64,000 bases of DNA from Cryptomeria japonica (taxonomy: Eukaryota; Streptophyta; Pinopsida; Cupressales; Cupressaceae). Position 1 is the first letter of the stretch; each line of letters starts with the position of its first letter. The notes under the pieces are model-generated. The model was not told the DNA's origin. It did no database searches and was given only the letters and a program-made list of their open reading frames with translations. The translations under genes were made by a program, and so were the position numbers. Where the stretch lies: NCBI RefSeq assembly GCF_030272615.1, contig NC_081410.1:256603533-256667532 (forward strand). The letters run 5' to 3'. Positions 12,468 through 23,979 of the stretch are shown here, piece by piece.

Positions 12468-12710
12468 ATAATTAAATAAATAAAGATTTATTTAATTAAT
12501 AGAACAAGTGGGATCAATTAAATAAATAAGATATTTATTTAATTTAGGCAAAAGGATAATTTAAATAAATAAATGTATTTATTTAAATGAGAAATAAGGC
12601 TAGAAGAGGATAAATGAATTAATTAAATAAATAAAGATTTATTTAATTAATAGAAGAATTAGGCTTAAATAATTAAATAAATAAAGATATTTATTTAATT
12701 AGACATGAAA
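12468..12710. repeat. Array of AT-rich hairpins in the LTR U3 of element B
   Basis: Five inverted repeats spaced about 40-60 bp apart, of the type AATTAAATAAAT-loop-ATTTATTTAATT. The arms are perfect or nearly so. The same array is present in the right LTR at about 24507-24752. Confidence 0.85.
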
Positions 12711-12726
12711 ATTTTAGGTGTCTACA

Positions 12727-12743
12727 TTTTGCCCCTCTTTGAG
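12727..12743 (-). promoter_or_regulatory. Element B polypurine tract
   Basis: The minus strand reads CTCAAAGAGGGGCAAAA directly before the TGTAGACACC start of the 3' LTR. Element C has the nearly identical TTCAAAGAGGGGCAAA at 49305-49320, further evidence that B and C are one family. Confidence 0.85.
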
Positions 12744-12972
12744 ACAATGCATCTTGTCGCATTGTTTCAAAGTAGATAATATGAATTGATACAAAGTTGC
12801 CCCAAGATGGGAATGATATGGCCCCTCGAGAGATTGGATGAAAATATCTGGAAAGATCGCAGACAATCTCTCAATATAGAGAGAAAGGCTAGAATGGACT
12901 AACAAAATAGAGTGACAGGGTCACAAGATAAAGAAGACTGACTCAGGAAACTAGGGCTAAGGCTAGGGCTAG

Positions 12973-12985
12973 GATAGTCTATAAA
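12973..12985 (+). promoter_or_regulatory. TATA-like box of element B's antisense PMD gene
   Basis: TCTATAAAATAGA lies about 100 bp upstream of the ATG at 13079, on the strand opposite to the retroelement genes. Together with the splice sites downstream it looks like a dedicated promoter. The spacing is typical of plant promoters; activity is not shown. Confidence 0.55.
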
Positions 12986-13254
12986 ATAGACCACGAGGAG
13001 AATACATCCTCATTGTCATCCACACACCTAAGAGGTCAGAGTGCAGAGAGAGAATAGAGCAAAAATAGTCAACAAGGATGGCATTAGTGCATAGATTCGA
13101 CCGCGTTCACCGATTTCAGAGGCCAGCAGATGCAGGAGAGCCGGTAAGTACCGCAAAACCTCCTTGTACTTTGTCGCAATAAATGTTGTCATTAATGCAT
13201 GCTAGGTAGCACAATAAATGCGCATTTAGGAATGTCAAACAAGGTCAAAAAATG

Positions 13255-13455
13255 CTAAGGCACGTCTATGTTGGTGCTAGGCATGTCTAGGTTAGCTAGG
13301 CGCATCTGTGCAGGAAAAGGCATCTATGTCAAATGCGAGTGCATCTGTACAGAGAAGGTGCGTCTGTGTAAAGCATAGGCACGTCTATGTATTTCAGGTG
13401 CGTTTGTGCAATATGTAAGTGCATTTATGTCATGAAGGCACGTTTATGTCTTCAA
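13255..13455 (+). repeat. Cluster of CACGTCTATG / GTGCGTCTGTG decamers (sense side)
   Basis: About nine variants of GGCACGTCTATGT or GGTGCGTCTGTG spaced 20-30 bp apart. The reverse complement of the same motif fills B's leader at 22066-23850. Confidence 0.8.
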
Positions 13456-13660
13456 GGCCAAATCAACAATTCTATGATGAACATACGTTGTCGATTGGAT
13501 AAGTTGTTGAGAGGATACACTCAAGAAGGTCTTCTCGGGAAGACTAGAATAGCAGATAGGGCTAGGATTGACAATTCTATGATAGAACATATGTTGCCAA
13601 TTTGGAAACTACTCAAGAGGATATACTCAAGCAAAGGCCCTAGGATAGGATAGATCGAGG

Positions 13661-13932
13661 CACTTTGTGATGAACAATGAGTACCAAGACATAGTACTTT
13701 GTGATGAACAGGGAGTACTAATATGAGCAACACTTTGTGATGAACAGGGAGTACAAATATGAGCAGCACTTTGTGATGAACAGGGAGTGCAAAACACATA
13801 GTACTTTGTGATGAACAGGGAGTACCACTAGGATAAACATCAACACTTTGTGATGAACAGTGAGTGTCACTAGGATAGAGTATCATAAGAACTTAGGATA
13901 AAGAGCAACATTTTATGATGAACAGGGAATAC
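13661..13932 (+). repeat. Seven-copy repeat CACTTTGTGATGAACAGGG
   Basis: Units RYACTTTGTGATGAACAGGGAGTAC start near 13661, 13696, 13730, 13768, 13803, 13843 and 13908, with variable 10-40 bp spacers. Divergence is low except in the last unit. It lies in the inferred PMD intron. Confidence 0.9.
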
Positions 13933-15817
13933 CACTTTAACTGACATAGTTGATTTGTTTGACTGTAGGAGTACCTACCCATGCTGGAGTCATGAGAGAG
14001 ATTCCCATCGACTCAGAGGTTATGACCAGAGCTAACATTTGAGGACAGAGCCGCAATTGAGGTTATGGGTTTATGATTCATTTTGTATGTGCCTGAGTTT
14101 TGAGTGAACATGGGATTTCTGACTGCGCTGGCTAAGAGATGGCACTTAGAGACTTACACTTTCCATTTTCTGATGGGTGAGATGATAGTCACCTTGGAGG
14201 ATGTATATAGGATTCTGAGGATACCGATCGATGGGGAGTTGATACCCTATGATCGAGATGGAGACAGGGATGCCTTGAGACGAGTGTTTTAGGATCCAGG
14301 ACTAGAGATGAGGGTTGGACATGTGGCATGGGATACCATGACACAGACCGGATTGGCGCTACTAGCAGTACTGGGAGGAGTGATTAGTGGGTTCCTATGT
14401 CCGGATAGGGTGACACGAGGGTTGGCTGTGGGTTGGGGGAGAACCTTGGAGACACTAGTGACACAGCATACCAGATATGCCTGGGGACCATGCGTGCTGG
14501 CACACTTGTATTATGAGCTTCATCAGTTTGTATATCATGGATTAGTAGGATTGGGCTGCAGAGTGACATTATTGTAGGTATGGGCTTATGAGCATCTGTC
14601 AGTGACCCGACCGATACATTTTAGAGGCAGGGGCCATGGGCGCAGTTTTGTTCACTTATATGATATGATTACATCACAGCCGTAGATCAAGAGACTAGAG
14701 CACTGGCATAGGGTCATCGATGAGATTGACACTATGGTATGGAGACCATACCAAGAAGGTGAGGAGTGGGAGGATGACATAGTGGAGCTGCCATACACCT
14801 TCAGGAGCAGGTATCTAATTGGGCAGATGCCCTATGTACTAGAGAGGCAGTTGGTTGACAGGGTTTGCAAGCAGTTTGACAAGATTCAACAAATGCCACA
14901 GGGTTCCAGGATGTATGCTCAGACAGTAAGGGATCAGGCACACTTCAGGCTGTTATTGTCATATGATTAGGTAGTGATGCAACTGGTAGAGATGATTCCC
15001 TTGCCTCAGGATATGTGGCCAGAGATAAAGGATGCAGGGATGGAATCAGAGTATACTGCATATTGGGTTGAGCATCCATTTCATCGACTGATAGATCCAG
15101 GGGAGCAGATAGATGGAGATGGCAGGGGTGATGAGGATGATGATGGAGGTGGTGGGGGTAGAGGCCAGTGGAGGAGGCGGGGTGAGAGGCAGAGGTGGAT
15201 TTCCTTTACAGGTGCTAGTAGCACAAGGTCCCAGACAGGTACAGGGATAGGGACAGGGATGAGGATAGGGGCAGGGGCAGCCACAGGAGTAGCCATAGGT
15301 ACAAGGTCAAGAGTAGCCATAAGTACAGGGGGGAGAGGAGGAGGATGAGCTATTGGAGTTGAGGGAGATCTACCAAGGATAGGAATATGAGATCTAGGAT
15401 CTCAAGCGGGAGAGGGATATACTCAGGAGACAATTGAGGGACACTGAGCGAGAGAGGGATTAGGCTATCCAACACTATATAGAGGCTGAGACAACACTGA
15501 GGGTAGGGAGGTAGGTGACAGAGGACACAAGAGCTAGTTATGCTTATGTTCTGCGAGCCAGGGAGGAGATAGGCTACTGGAGAGACCTATACTATGGGGC
15601 CATGCTACTAGAGCAGTGGGCTAGGAGCTTCCGTAGACCATCGCAGACATTGACGACCACTGGAGGGAGGGACAAGAGACAGGCATCCAATGGTGGGGTC
15701 ATGGGTCCTCCAGCACCACCGGATAGAGGAGATAGGAGAGATGATCCTGGGGTGGCTCCTTCCAAGCCTCAGAATCCATCAAGGCCAGGTGGCTCTGAGG
15801 GAGGGAGTTCATCATAG

Positions 15818-17429
15818 CCTTAGAGGGCTCCCTATGTATCAGTTTTGTACCATTCTGTATTATGATGTAGACACCTTCGGGTGATTTTGTAGCCATATGA
15901 TTTTGACATCATTGTATCATGACACTTATGATTTTGATATATATATGAGATGGTGCATCCTTGCGGCAGCTATATGCATGTGTACCTATGTGATGTACGT
16001 TTTTATGTGATGCTTCTGATATGGATGCAAATATGTACATGATGGAATGCAATATTTTTGTTCTTTTATGTTTTTAATATGTTATGCAAATGTGAATGTA
16101 TGAAATGCAGATGAATATGATGAGAATGTAGAATGTGCTAACATGTGTTGTGTGCAGGATGTGATGCAATTGTGATATCTATATGTATGTATGAAATGCT
16201 TATATGTGGTAATGCAGGTGCAACTACATGAAATGCAAATATTTTTGGTGTGTCATTATACTCAATCATGTGATAGCAGGCTACATGGACTCAAGAAAGA
16301 CAATGGATGTCAATCAAGAAAGGGGGGTGGAAGATAGAAGATATGAAAATGAAAGAGCTTCTTGTGTGTTATCATCATTGAGCTTTATTATGGCAAGTGG
16401 GTTATGGCAATCAAGGCATATGTTTGACCCAGAAAGTCATTGTACCTGTTTGCATGGAGATAAGACAGTCTCAAACAAGGAATGTCCTAGTTCACACTCG
16501 ACTCACAGTATCCTCATATCCTTGGACAAGTCATAGCATTACTAAGAGACAATCCACAGACAGGAAAATAAAAATAGGTGATGATACCCCATCCTCGCCT
16601 TTCTAGTCAAAGACATCCTAGAAAAGCTAAAAGACATGTCACCAAAAGATAAAATCAAAAGAAAACTAAGACTCGACACTAACATCCACTGTAGTCCTCA
16701 AGTTTAGTGTCTCGTGTCACTTGTATAAGTCTATTTGATTGTGGTCACAATGTTTACTTTCACAAAAGGATAGATAGCACTGAACCATAATGTTGTTTGA
16801 GTCTATTGAAAGATTTGATTTGTTGAAGCCCATTGTTGTTGTTGTGTCTCATCTGAAATTGATTGAATCCATGAAACTGATACTGTATTGCGGAGAAGAT
16901 GAAACTTTATTGCGGATTGGCGATGTAAATATTTCTTTATTGCGGTTTGTTTGTGAATAAACAGAAGAAAATTGGAAGAAAGTGTACTCCTCAAAACATG
17001 TGATGCTCTCAGTTCCACACTCATTACTAGACATAGGATTTGCCTTAGCCACAAATAGGAGCTGATTTATTATGAATGGAAAGGGGTGAAAAGGGAGGTT
17101 TATTATGAATGGTGAACCAATCTTGGGTAGATCAATAACAAGCCATGATGGGAATGTGTAAAGTTTATTATGGATGAATAGGTTGTGAGTGTATGCAAAA
17201 GTGAAAGATGAGATTGAATCCTGAAGGAGGGAGGAGCAATGTCTCTATGCATGGTGTGGGTGACCTAGTTTTCACCATGGTACCTGCCCAGAGCGCCACC
17301 GAAGTGGTTTTCACCATTGGATGAAATGTTTTCTGTTTTTCAATTTTTTTGTGTTACAAGGTGCCTGTTTGCCAGGTTTCCACCAAGTAACAATTTTTCT
17401 ATGTTTATGATTTTTTTTTTGTATTTTTG
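15818..17429 (+). other. Element B region between PMD gene and integrase tail, non-coding
   Basis: No coding region recognised. Near 17263, 17310 and 17370 there are three copies of a GGTTTTCACC-like sequence (GGTGAAAACC on the element's strand), matching the post-pol sequence of element C near 6030. Confidence 0.55.
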
Positions 17430-18640
17430 AATTGGGATACTCTGAAGAGCTATGTGTGAAACTTGTGAAGGTGCATGCTATTGATAAGATCCTCCAAAGG
17501 TTCGCCCTCTATGGTTGAGAGCTGATATGCACCGTATCCATAGGCTGTTGTAATGATGTAAGGACCAAGCCAATTTGGTTCGAACTTGCCCTTCTTCTCT
17601 CTGTCCTACTGATTTTTTGGATTTTCTCTGAGAACTAAGTCACCCACCTCAAATGTGTGAGGCTTTACCTTATGATTGTAGCTGCATTGTTCCTTGATTG
17701 AATGATATGTTACTCGAGTGACTATCTTCCTTGATGAAGGGACTGAGATAAAATTACTAGTGTGTGGACTACGTAGGCCCATATGCGTGTCACCTAAAGA
17801 AGTTTGGGCACCCATGATAACAAAGTCCTTTAAGGAAGCTCCATTAAAGGTCCATGATGTATCACCAGAAGGGAAATGATGTGTGGAACAAGTGGATGAG
17901 TTATGAAGGCTTATGATTGTGAAAATAAGTGAAAGTAGGATAGCATGATGGAGACTTAGGATCAAAAAGTATGCTTTTTGACTTGAAATTTTAGAACTTT
18001 TGCCCCCAGTTATTTTGATATTAGGGGAGATCATATCTTTCTCTTTTCCTTTCATAGGATTTTTATCCTTGACCTTGATTTTTGCAGAGTCCAATAGATT
18101 TTGATTTTGATTTGGACTAAAGGACTTTTCTTTATTTTTGACTTTTAGATTTTTCTTTTTCAAAGCTTGATTTTTGATCTCTAATGAGTAAGGGCTTTTC
18201 TAATTCTTGTTCATCCAAATCTAGGAGAGGAGTGAAAATGGAATGAGTGGATGAAATGGTAAGGCTCTGTGAGTTCTCAAGAGGGCTGGTGATACACTCA
18301 ATAGATTCTTCATTGGAACCACTCTTAGGACTATTGATATCAAGAGTTGCTTGTACCACTAGAGGAGATTTGCATTCAAACTTAGTAGCCACAACACTAG
18401 GTGGTTCATACCCAATTCCTTGCAAATTGTTTATAGATTATTCATGTTGACTGAATACCTTAGGAGATAGTGGGAGTTGATCAACATGAAAGATATACTC
18501 ACTACATCCCAGGTCTTTAAACTTGAATTTTTCTTTGAGCTCTGTTTGTTTTGATGTAGAAGCTTTCAAGGATTCTGGATCCACATATGCCGATGAAGGA
18601 ATAGCCTCTCGATTGGCTAGAATTGTTATTTCTGATCTAG
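17430..18640 (-). pseudogene. Element B spacer and integrase C-terminal remnant
   Basis: Reading leftward from the protease end, a Lys/Ser-rich and partly hydrophobic stretch with several frames (18425-18132, 18163-17606) replaces the RT, RNase H and integrase core seen in element C. The recognisable retroelement part is the integrase tail: TFEVGDLVLRENPKNQ at about 17657-17606, then WLGPYIIT-like and YQLST-like peptides to about 17430. C has the same peptides at about 5655-5800. The deletion therefore removed everything from after protease to near the end of integrase. The spacer's peptide is not recognised and its hydrophobic run (HHAILLSLIFTIISL) may be accidental. Confidence 0.65.
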
Positions 18641-18641
18641 G

Positions 18642-19217
18642 TCATAGATTGTTGCAATATATGAATGGATTTGGGTCAGCTTTGATGGTCACTTCAACTC
18701 CATTGTGTGGGAACTTGATACATCGATGATATGTAGATGGAATAGCTCTCATTTCATGAATCCATGGGAATCCCAAGAGTATGTTGTATGTGAGATCTAC
18801 ATCAAGGACTTGACAAACCACATCTTTTGTAACCGGCCCTACTCTGAGAGGTAAGGTGATTGTACCTTTGGATGAGCGCTCTTCCTCATCATATGCCTTG
18901 ATGGTAATTTTGTTTGTAGCATTCACATCTTTTTCAAAATATCCCAATTGCTTAATAGTGCTTAATGTGCAGATGTTTAGACCTACTCCTCCATCTATCA
19001 GGACTCGTTTTATTCGATGTTTGTGTATGAAGGCTTCAATGTGTAAAGGTGCATTATGTGGTTGGCTCACGGAGGCGTCATCGGCTTCTGTGAATGTAAG
19101 GGAGTGTGGAATGGAAAGGTATTTCACCATGGCTTGAAACTGGTCCATGTTCAGATCAGTGGGGATGGTAGTGTCTCTCAAGATTTTGTCAAGAATAGCT
19201 TTATGTGCGGGGGATAT
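18642..19217 (-). pseudogene. Element B aspartic protease
   Basis: A retropepsin-like protease cleaving the Gag polyprotein. The active-site peptide VLIDGGVGLNIC lies near 19010, again with DGG rather than DSG, followed by the flap-like KAYDEEERSSKG and ILLGFPWIHEM near 18770. It is in the same frame as gag upstream, separated by one TGA near 19218. It ends near 18642 where the deletion-derived spacer begins. It is highly similar to the protease of element C at 281-600. Confidence 0.75.
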
Positions 19218-21569
19218 TCATAAGAGATCAAGGATTGAGATAAGCGTGGGTGTCTTCCCTAACTGTTCTACAAGGTCATACTCAGGTTTGGTTGATGAGG
19301 AAGTGGTGTTTTTAGTTGGAGAACCTTGCAAAGTGAATTTACCTTGACGAGTTGTAACATTACATTCAGATGTAGGGTCGAAAGAAGATCCAATGCCTTT
19401 TAGGACAATCTTGGGTCTTTGGGTAGAAGTCTCAGGCATTTTGTCCTTGATGATAATGGTAGAGACATAATTGTCCATCAAAATGTGACTGATAGTTGAA
19501 TCATAGTTATAAGATGCTTTGGTATAGTTGGCCTGATCATCTGTGGCTTTATCTTTTCCCTTGTCATGCTTTGGGAATGGTTCCTTAAACATCTCATGTT
19601 CTTGGTTGGATGAATGCCCTTCAATCTCAATGTCACCTCTATCAATAAGATCTAGTATGATGTTCTTCAGTTGATGACAATTTCTTGTTTTATGTCCTTT
19701 GCTCTTATGATATTCACAATATTCATCATCATTCCACAAATTTGGTTTAACCTTTGGCTCATATGGAGGAAAATCTGGAATTGTTATAATTTTGTTTGCC
19801 ACTAGCTTCTTGAAAACTGACTCAATTGGTTCTCCCAATGGAGTGTACTTCCTTCGTGACTTGGAAGTCATTTGAGTATTCACTTGATTGTTTGTAGAGC
19901 TTGATCCCAAATTATTTTTTTTGGGTCGTACTATATTGGCATCAACAACACCATCATTGACTGTGTCCTTTTTTTAATTCCAAAATCTTGGCTTATCTTT
20001 TCCTTTATAGTCCTCTTTGCTTTCCTTTAATGTTTTGATGACTCCTTGTTCAATTAGGACCTTCTCTGTTGCTAAGCCTTTTTCAATGATGTCCTTGAAG
20101 GTGGACAAACAAGCTTTTCTTAGGTCATAACCAATGTTTTTGTTAACATTCTGCGTGAACATTTCTACCATTTGTTTTTGTGGAATTTCACAAGAGCATC
20201 TACTGGCTAGATTTCTCCATCTTTGTAAAAATGATGAAAAAGATTCTCCATCCTTTTGCTTGGTGTTGCACAAAGTAGTGACTGATATGTCTGTCTCTAT
20301 GTTGTATGAGAAATGTTGGATAAATGCCTCTTCTAAATCACCCCATGACTTAATTCTAGGTGGAAGTTGGGAGAACCATTCCATAGCTTGATCACCTAAG
20401 CTCTGTGGGAATAATCTCATCAAATATGTCTCTTCTATTGCTACCTCAATGCAAGCTATGAAAAACTATCTTATATGTGCCTTAGGATCCCCTTTTCCTT
20501 TGTACTTATCAAACTTATGTGTCACAAAGTGTGTAGAAAAAGGAGGCATTGGAATGCTTTTGTCAAATGGATAGGGACATATGTCTCTCATTGTGTAAGT
20601 TGGCTTTAGTGTATTAATGTCCTCCATTTTCTTTTGTAAGTCTTTTATTTGCTGTTCCAAATTGTTCTTAGGTGGAGACCGACTTCTTGGACCATACCCC
20701 ATGCCCGATTCACTGGGTGAAGGAGAAGCATGTTGCATATATGGATGGTATTGATCATACACATGTTCATATGGAGGGGGTCTATAGTGATGTTGCGTAT
20801 AAGGACCAATTGGTATGGAGTCATAATGAGGAATGGAATATCTATTTTGTAAATGTATACCATACTCTACAGGCATGTCATGAGTTTGTTCTAATGTGTT
20901 GCCCCCAAATTTGACGTGGGGTTTCCTTGTGTCCAAATTTTGAACATGTCTTTGGATATCCAATTGCTTTGGTGGTTGGTCCTTAGCATTGGTATGTGCT
21001 TGAGTGTATTTTTCTGCATAAGACTTCCATGATGGTTTGCGAAGGTGAGTATCATAAGCTTGACCATGTGTATGTAGGACCTCAGGTTTTTGAAACAAAG
21101 ATGATGGTGATTTAGGCACAAGATGTGGTCCTTTATTGCCTCCACTATTAGGCCGCCTTTGATCCATGTTGAGGTGACATTGTTGCAAAGATCAATTTTC
21201 CATTATTTGAGACATGTCAAAATCACGAGGTATCTTGGCTCCACTTTGTGCCATCACTTGTAAGAAATATTGTCTATCTCTCCTCATTATTTCCTCAACC
21301 AATCTATTGAAATGGGGATCCATGATGAAGTCTTCCACTTCTACTGAATGTATTGAAATGTTGTCCATATTGTCATTATGTGTATCATTGTTGTTTTTAG
21401 TGTCCATGTTCTCAATATTTGGAATTTTTCTATAGGCATCCATGTCAGGTAATGTGGTATGATCAGAATTGAAAAAGATATCATTGTCATACTCATAAGA
21501 ACTCATGTTTGTGGACTCTTGAGCCTCTTTAGCTTCTCTCCTAGATTTTTGGGAACGGGTTTCAACCAT
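19218..21569 (-). pseudogene. Element B gag (one frame with three internal stops)
   Basis: Gag would form the particle that packages element RNA. ATG at 21569 starts MVETRSQKSRR. The same frame continues to 19218, with stops near 21192 (TGA), 20466 (TAG) and 19974 (TAA) and no frameshift. The N-terminal part is acidic and Asn-rich; next is a Tyr/His/Pro-rich part (about 21180-20600). The retrotransposon Gag core occupies about 20560-20100 (MEWFSQLPPRIKSW, FIQHFSYNI, SFSSFLQRWRNLA). A CEYHKSKGHKTRNC knuckle (Cys-His-His-Cys) lies near 19710, the Tat-type nucleic-acid-binding variant. The few lesions fit an element that moved fairly recently. Confidence 0.8.
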
Positions 21570-23979
21570 GAACTAGGTATTGACCAAGATGTGTGAGACT
21601 AGATGAAAGATGGAAAGAGTATGGAAGACCAAGAGTTGGATGAAATGTAAATGAATCTGAAGTGTACTTGCAATGTCCAAAGTGTAAGACCAAGTATGTA
21701 TGTAGTAGAGTAGGTGTGACTTCCGAAGAGATGATAGTTTCTCTTGATGAGGTAAGTTGACCTTGACCCTAAGTAAGACCAAATGAGACTCAAAGGTGAT
21801 AGACCTTGATGAGGGACCACTTAGCAAAATGTTGTTGTATGTAGTGTGTTGACAAAGTATGATGGGGACAAGTAAGTGACCTTTTGACTCAAGTTTAGAT
21901 AAATGTGTATGTAATGCAAGGTGTAAAGTAATGATGGAATTTGTGAGACCCAAAGACAGGTTGAAAGCTAGATGAAAACCCAGAGAGATACCTAGGAAGC
22001 TCAATAAGTCTAAAACTAACTGTTTCTTATTTGCTGGATTATGAAAGTTTTTCAATTTTGAATGCAGACGTGCCTGTATACTTCACAGATGTGCTTAAAT
22101 GACACAAACGCTATTTTGTCAGACACAAACGTGTTTCTAAGATGTTGTAATTGTAATGTTTCTCAAAAGACACAGATGTGGTTCTTCCCTTCATAGACGT
22201 GGTTATATGACACAGACGTGGTTCTATCAGACACAGACGCATCTCTGAAAACTTTGTGCAATTTTTCCAATCTGTGAAGTGACTTGTTGTGACCAAATCT
22301 GAAATTTTGACTATTTTTCATGACAAGAGGACACAATGTTGATGAGGACTCAATGTTTGCAAGTGTTTAGACTCAAAATGACTCAAAGGAAGTGTGTTGT
22401 TTTATGTAAAAATGTTTTGCATATACTTGAAGACACAAAAGACACAATGTTTCAATGTTTGGTCTTGAATGTTTGATTGTTCAAAATAAGACAAGCACAA
22501 TTCTTATGGTTGGGCAGGACAATAGTTGTTGATTCCCACATAAGGCTACACTATTCAGAGCGGATACTTAGATGTTTGACCCTACTGGCTCCACCCTCAG
22601 CACTCACTTCTTGAGGCAGCCAAGCATCATTCCCCATGAAAACTCCTCGTGGTGAACTTTGTATCTCTACTAAGAATCGTATGTGTGTGGGCCGCTCCAG
22701 AGGTCCGACCTCCTACCCTAACAACTAGAAGGATTTTGGCTTCTAAAACAAAAAGGTGCTAGTAAGGGCATCTGCTCGTGTGACCATACATGCAGCGCTT
22801 TCATCTCTGTAAATACAGAAGGCTCCCAGCTGGTAGGGGTTACACCCTACAACTGATCAAATAAATTTGATCAAACAGGTTTATGGGGAGGCATAGTGTC
22901 AGAATGAACTAATCAGCACATGTTATCCATAGTTTTTAGCATGGATACAGTTGTTTATAGTGGTTCAAAAGAGGTGGGTTTTCCTCGCTACCACTTGGGT
23001 CATTCTCTCCTCACTAGTAGTCCTAATGACCACATGGGGAGACAGGCCCTCTAAAGATGAAATAAAAAGAGCCTATTGCCCAAGACACAAAAGACACTGG
23101 TTCAATTTTAGTGCACCAATTGAAGTGTTTGCTAGTTTATGAAAACAAGACATACAATAAAGATCAAAAATCCTTGCTAAGGTCCTGCAACAAAGATTTG
23201 TTAGTAGTTTGGATTGTTTCAAAAGATCACCCCTTCCTGCAAGCACACAAGTTAGGTAAATTTTTAATCCAAAAGACTTTGTGAAATAGGGGCCTTCGAC
23301 AATTTTTCTTTCAAAACAAGCTACACCAATTTCGTTAGCTAGATCTAAAGATGTTAGCTCAATATAAACTAGATCTGAAACATTAAATGCAAGACAAAAT
23401 GGCGAAAAATGAAAACCTTAAATGAGGAATTTTTATATTTATTTTTGAAAACACAGACATGATTTTACCCTACATAGATACGATTCCACAACACAAACGC
23501 ATTTTAACACCTCACAGACATGTTTCTACAAAAAAAAATACAAAACAAAAAAAATCTTGCCAGACGCAGATGCAATTAAAATGATCACAAACATAATTAG
23601 ATCTCACAGACGTGATTAAAGTGCCCACAAATGCGCCTATAATGAAAACCTACAATCTGGAAAAAAATGAAAATACTATCGAAAACATAGACGTGCTTTA
23701 GAGATTCACAGACGTGGTTCAAAGGTTCACAAACGCGATTCGGGAACACATACACCATCCTGCAATCTGCAAAAAATAGTGAAGTAATGTCAAAGATGCA
23801 GACGTGATTCCAGATGTCACAAACGCGATAGAAAATAAAAAACGTGATCTCAAAATGCGTAAATGCGAAAATGTCAAAATGTTGTCAGAAATGTCAGATC
23901 TGCAGCTTCAAAAACACAAAATCTGCAACAAAAGATGTTAAATGCAAAAGGGACAAGAGTCCCACTGGGCATGGCAAAA
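21570..23979 (-). other. Element B leader between 5' LTR and gag
   Basis: About 2.4 kb, no coding region recognised. It contains two clusters of a CACAGACGTG-type motif. The sequence immediately inside the LTR (minus strand TGCCATGCCCAGTGGGACTC, 23958-23977) is where the PBS should be. I cannot name the tRNA. Confidence 0.6.
22066..23850 (-). repeat. About 22 dispersed CACAGACGTG-type motifs in B's leader
   Basis: Variants of CACAGACGTGGTTCT, CATAGACGTG, CACAAACGCGATT and CACAGATGTG at about 22068-22245 and 23454-23850, spaced 15-35 bp apart. They are the reverse complement of the cluster in the PMD intron at 13255-13455. Confidence 0.85.

Larger units (their letters stand above)
11939..12726 (-). 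repeat. Element B LTR, left copy (3' LTR)
   Basis: 788 bp, TGTATACGG...GGTGTCTACA in the + direction, matching 23980-24767. A TATA box for the minus strand lies at 12296-12306. The U3 side (12468-12710) carries five AT-rich inverted repeats. Confidence 0.96.
13144..13968 (+). other. Inferred intron of element B's PMD gene, rich in repeats
   Basis: Donor GGTAAGTA and acceptor TGTTTGACTGTAG. Joining the flanking sequence keeps the reading phase. The intron contains two repeat systems: CACGTCTATG-like decamers at about 13255-13455 and a seven-copy repeat at 13661-13932. Confidence 0.6.
13079..15817 (+). pseudogene. Element B antisense plant-mobile-domain (PMD) gene, two exons, decayed
   Basis: A passenger gene running opposite to B's gag. 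Exon 1 starts at ATG 13079 (22 codons, basic) and ends at the donor CCG|GTAAGT. The intron is 13144-13968, with acceptor ACTGTAG. Exon 2 continues in the same phase. The PMD signature TFHFLMGEMIVTLEDVYRIL lies near 14157-14215, followed by RILRIPIDGE. Later parts include a Trp-rich region (WAYEHL, WHRVIDEID), HPFHRLIDPGEQ near 15073, then Gly/Asp/Arg-rich low complexity and a Gln/Arg-rich tail to 15817. Stops occur at about ten positions, including several TGA where relatives would be expected to have Arg codons, as methylated CpG decay produces. PMD proteins occur in host silencing genes and in transposons; its role here is unknown. Confidence 0.72.

Noticed and set aside
13661-13932. A CRISPR-like array
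   Set aside because: Spacers are short and variable, the DNA is plant transposon DNA and no associated genes exist.
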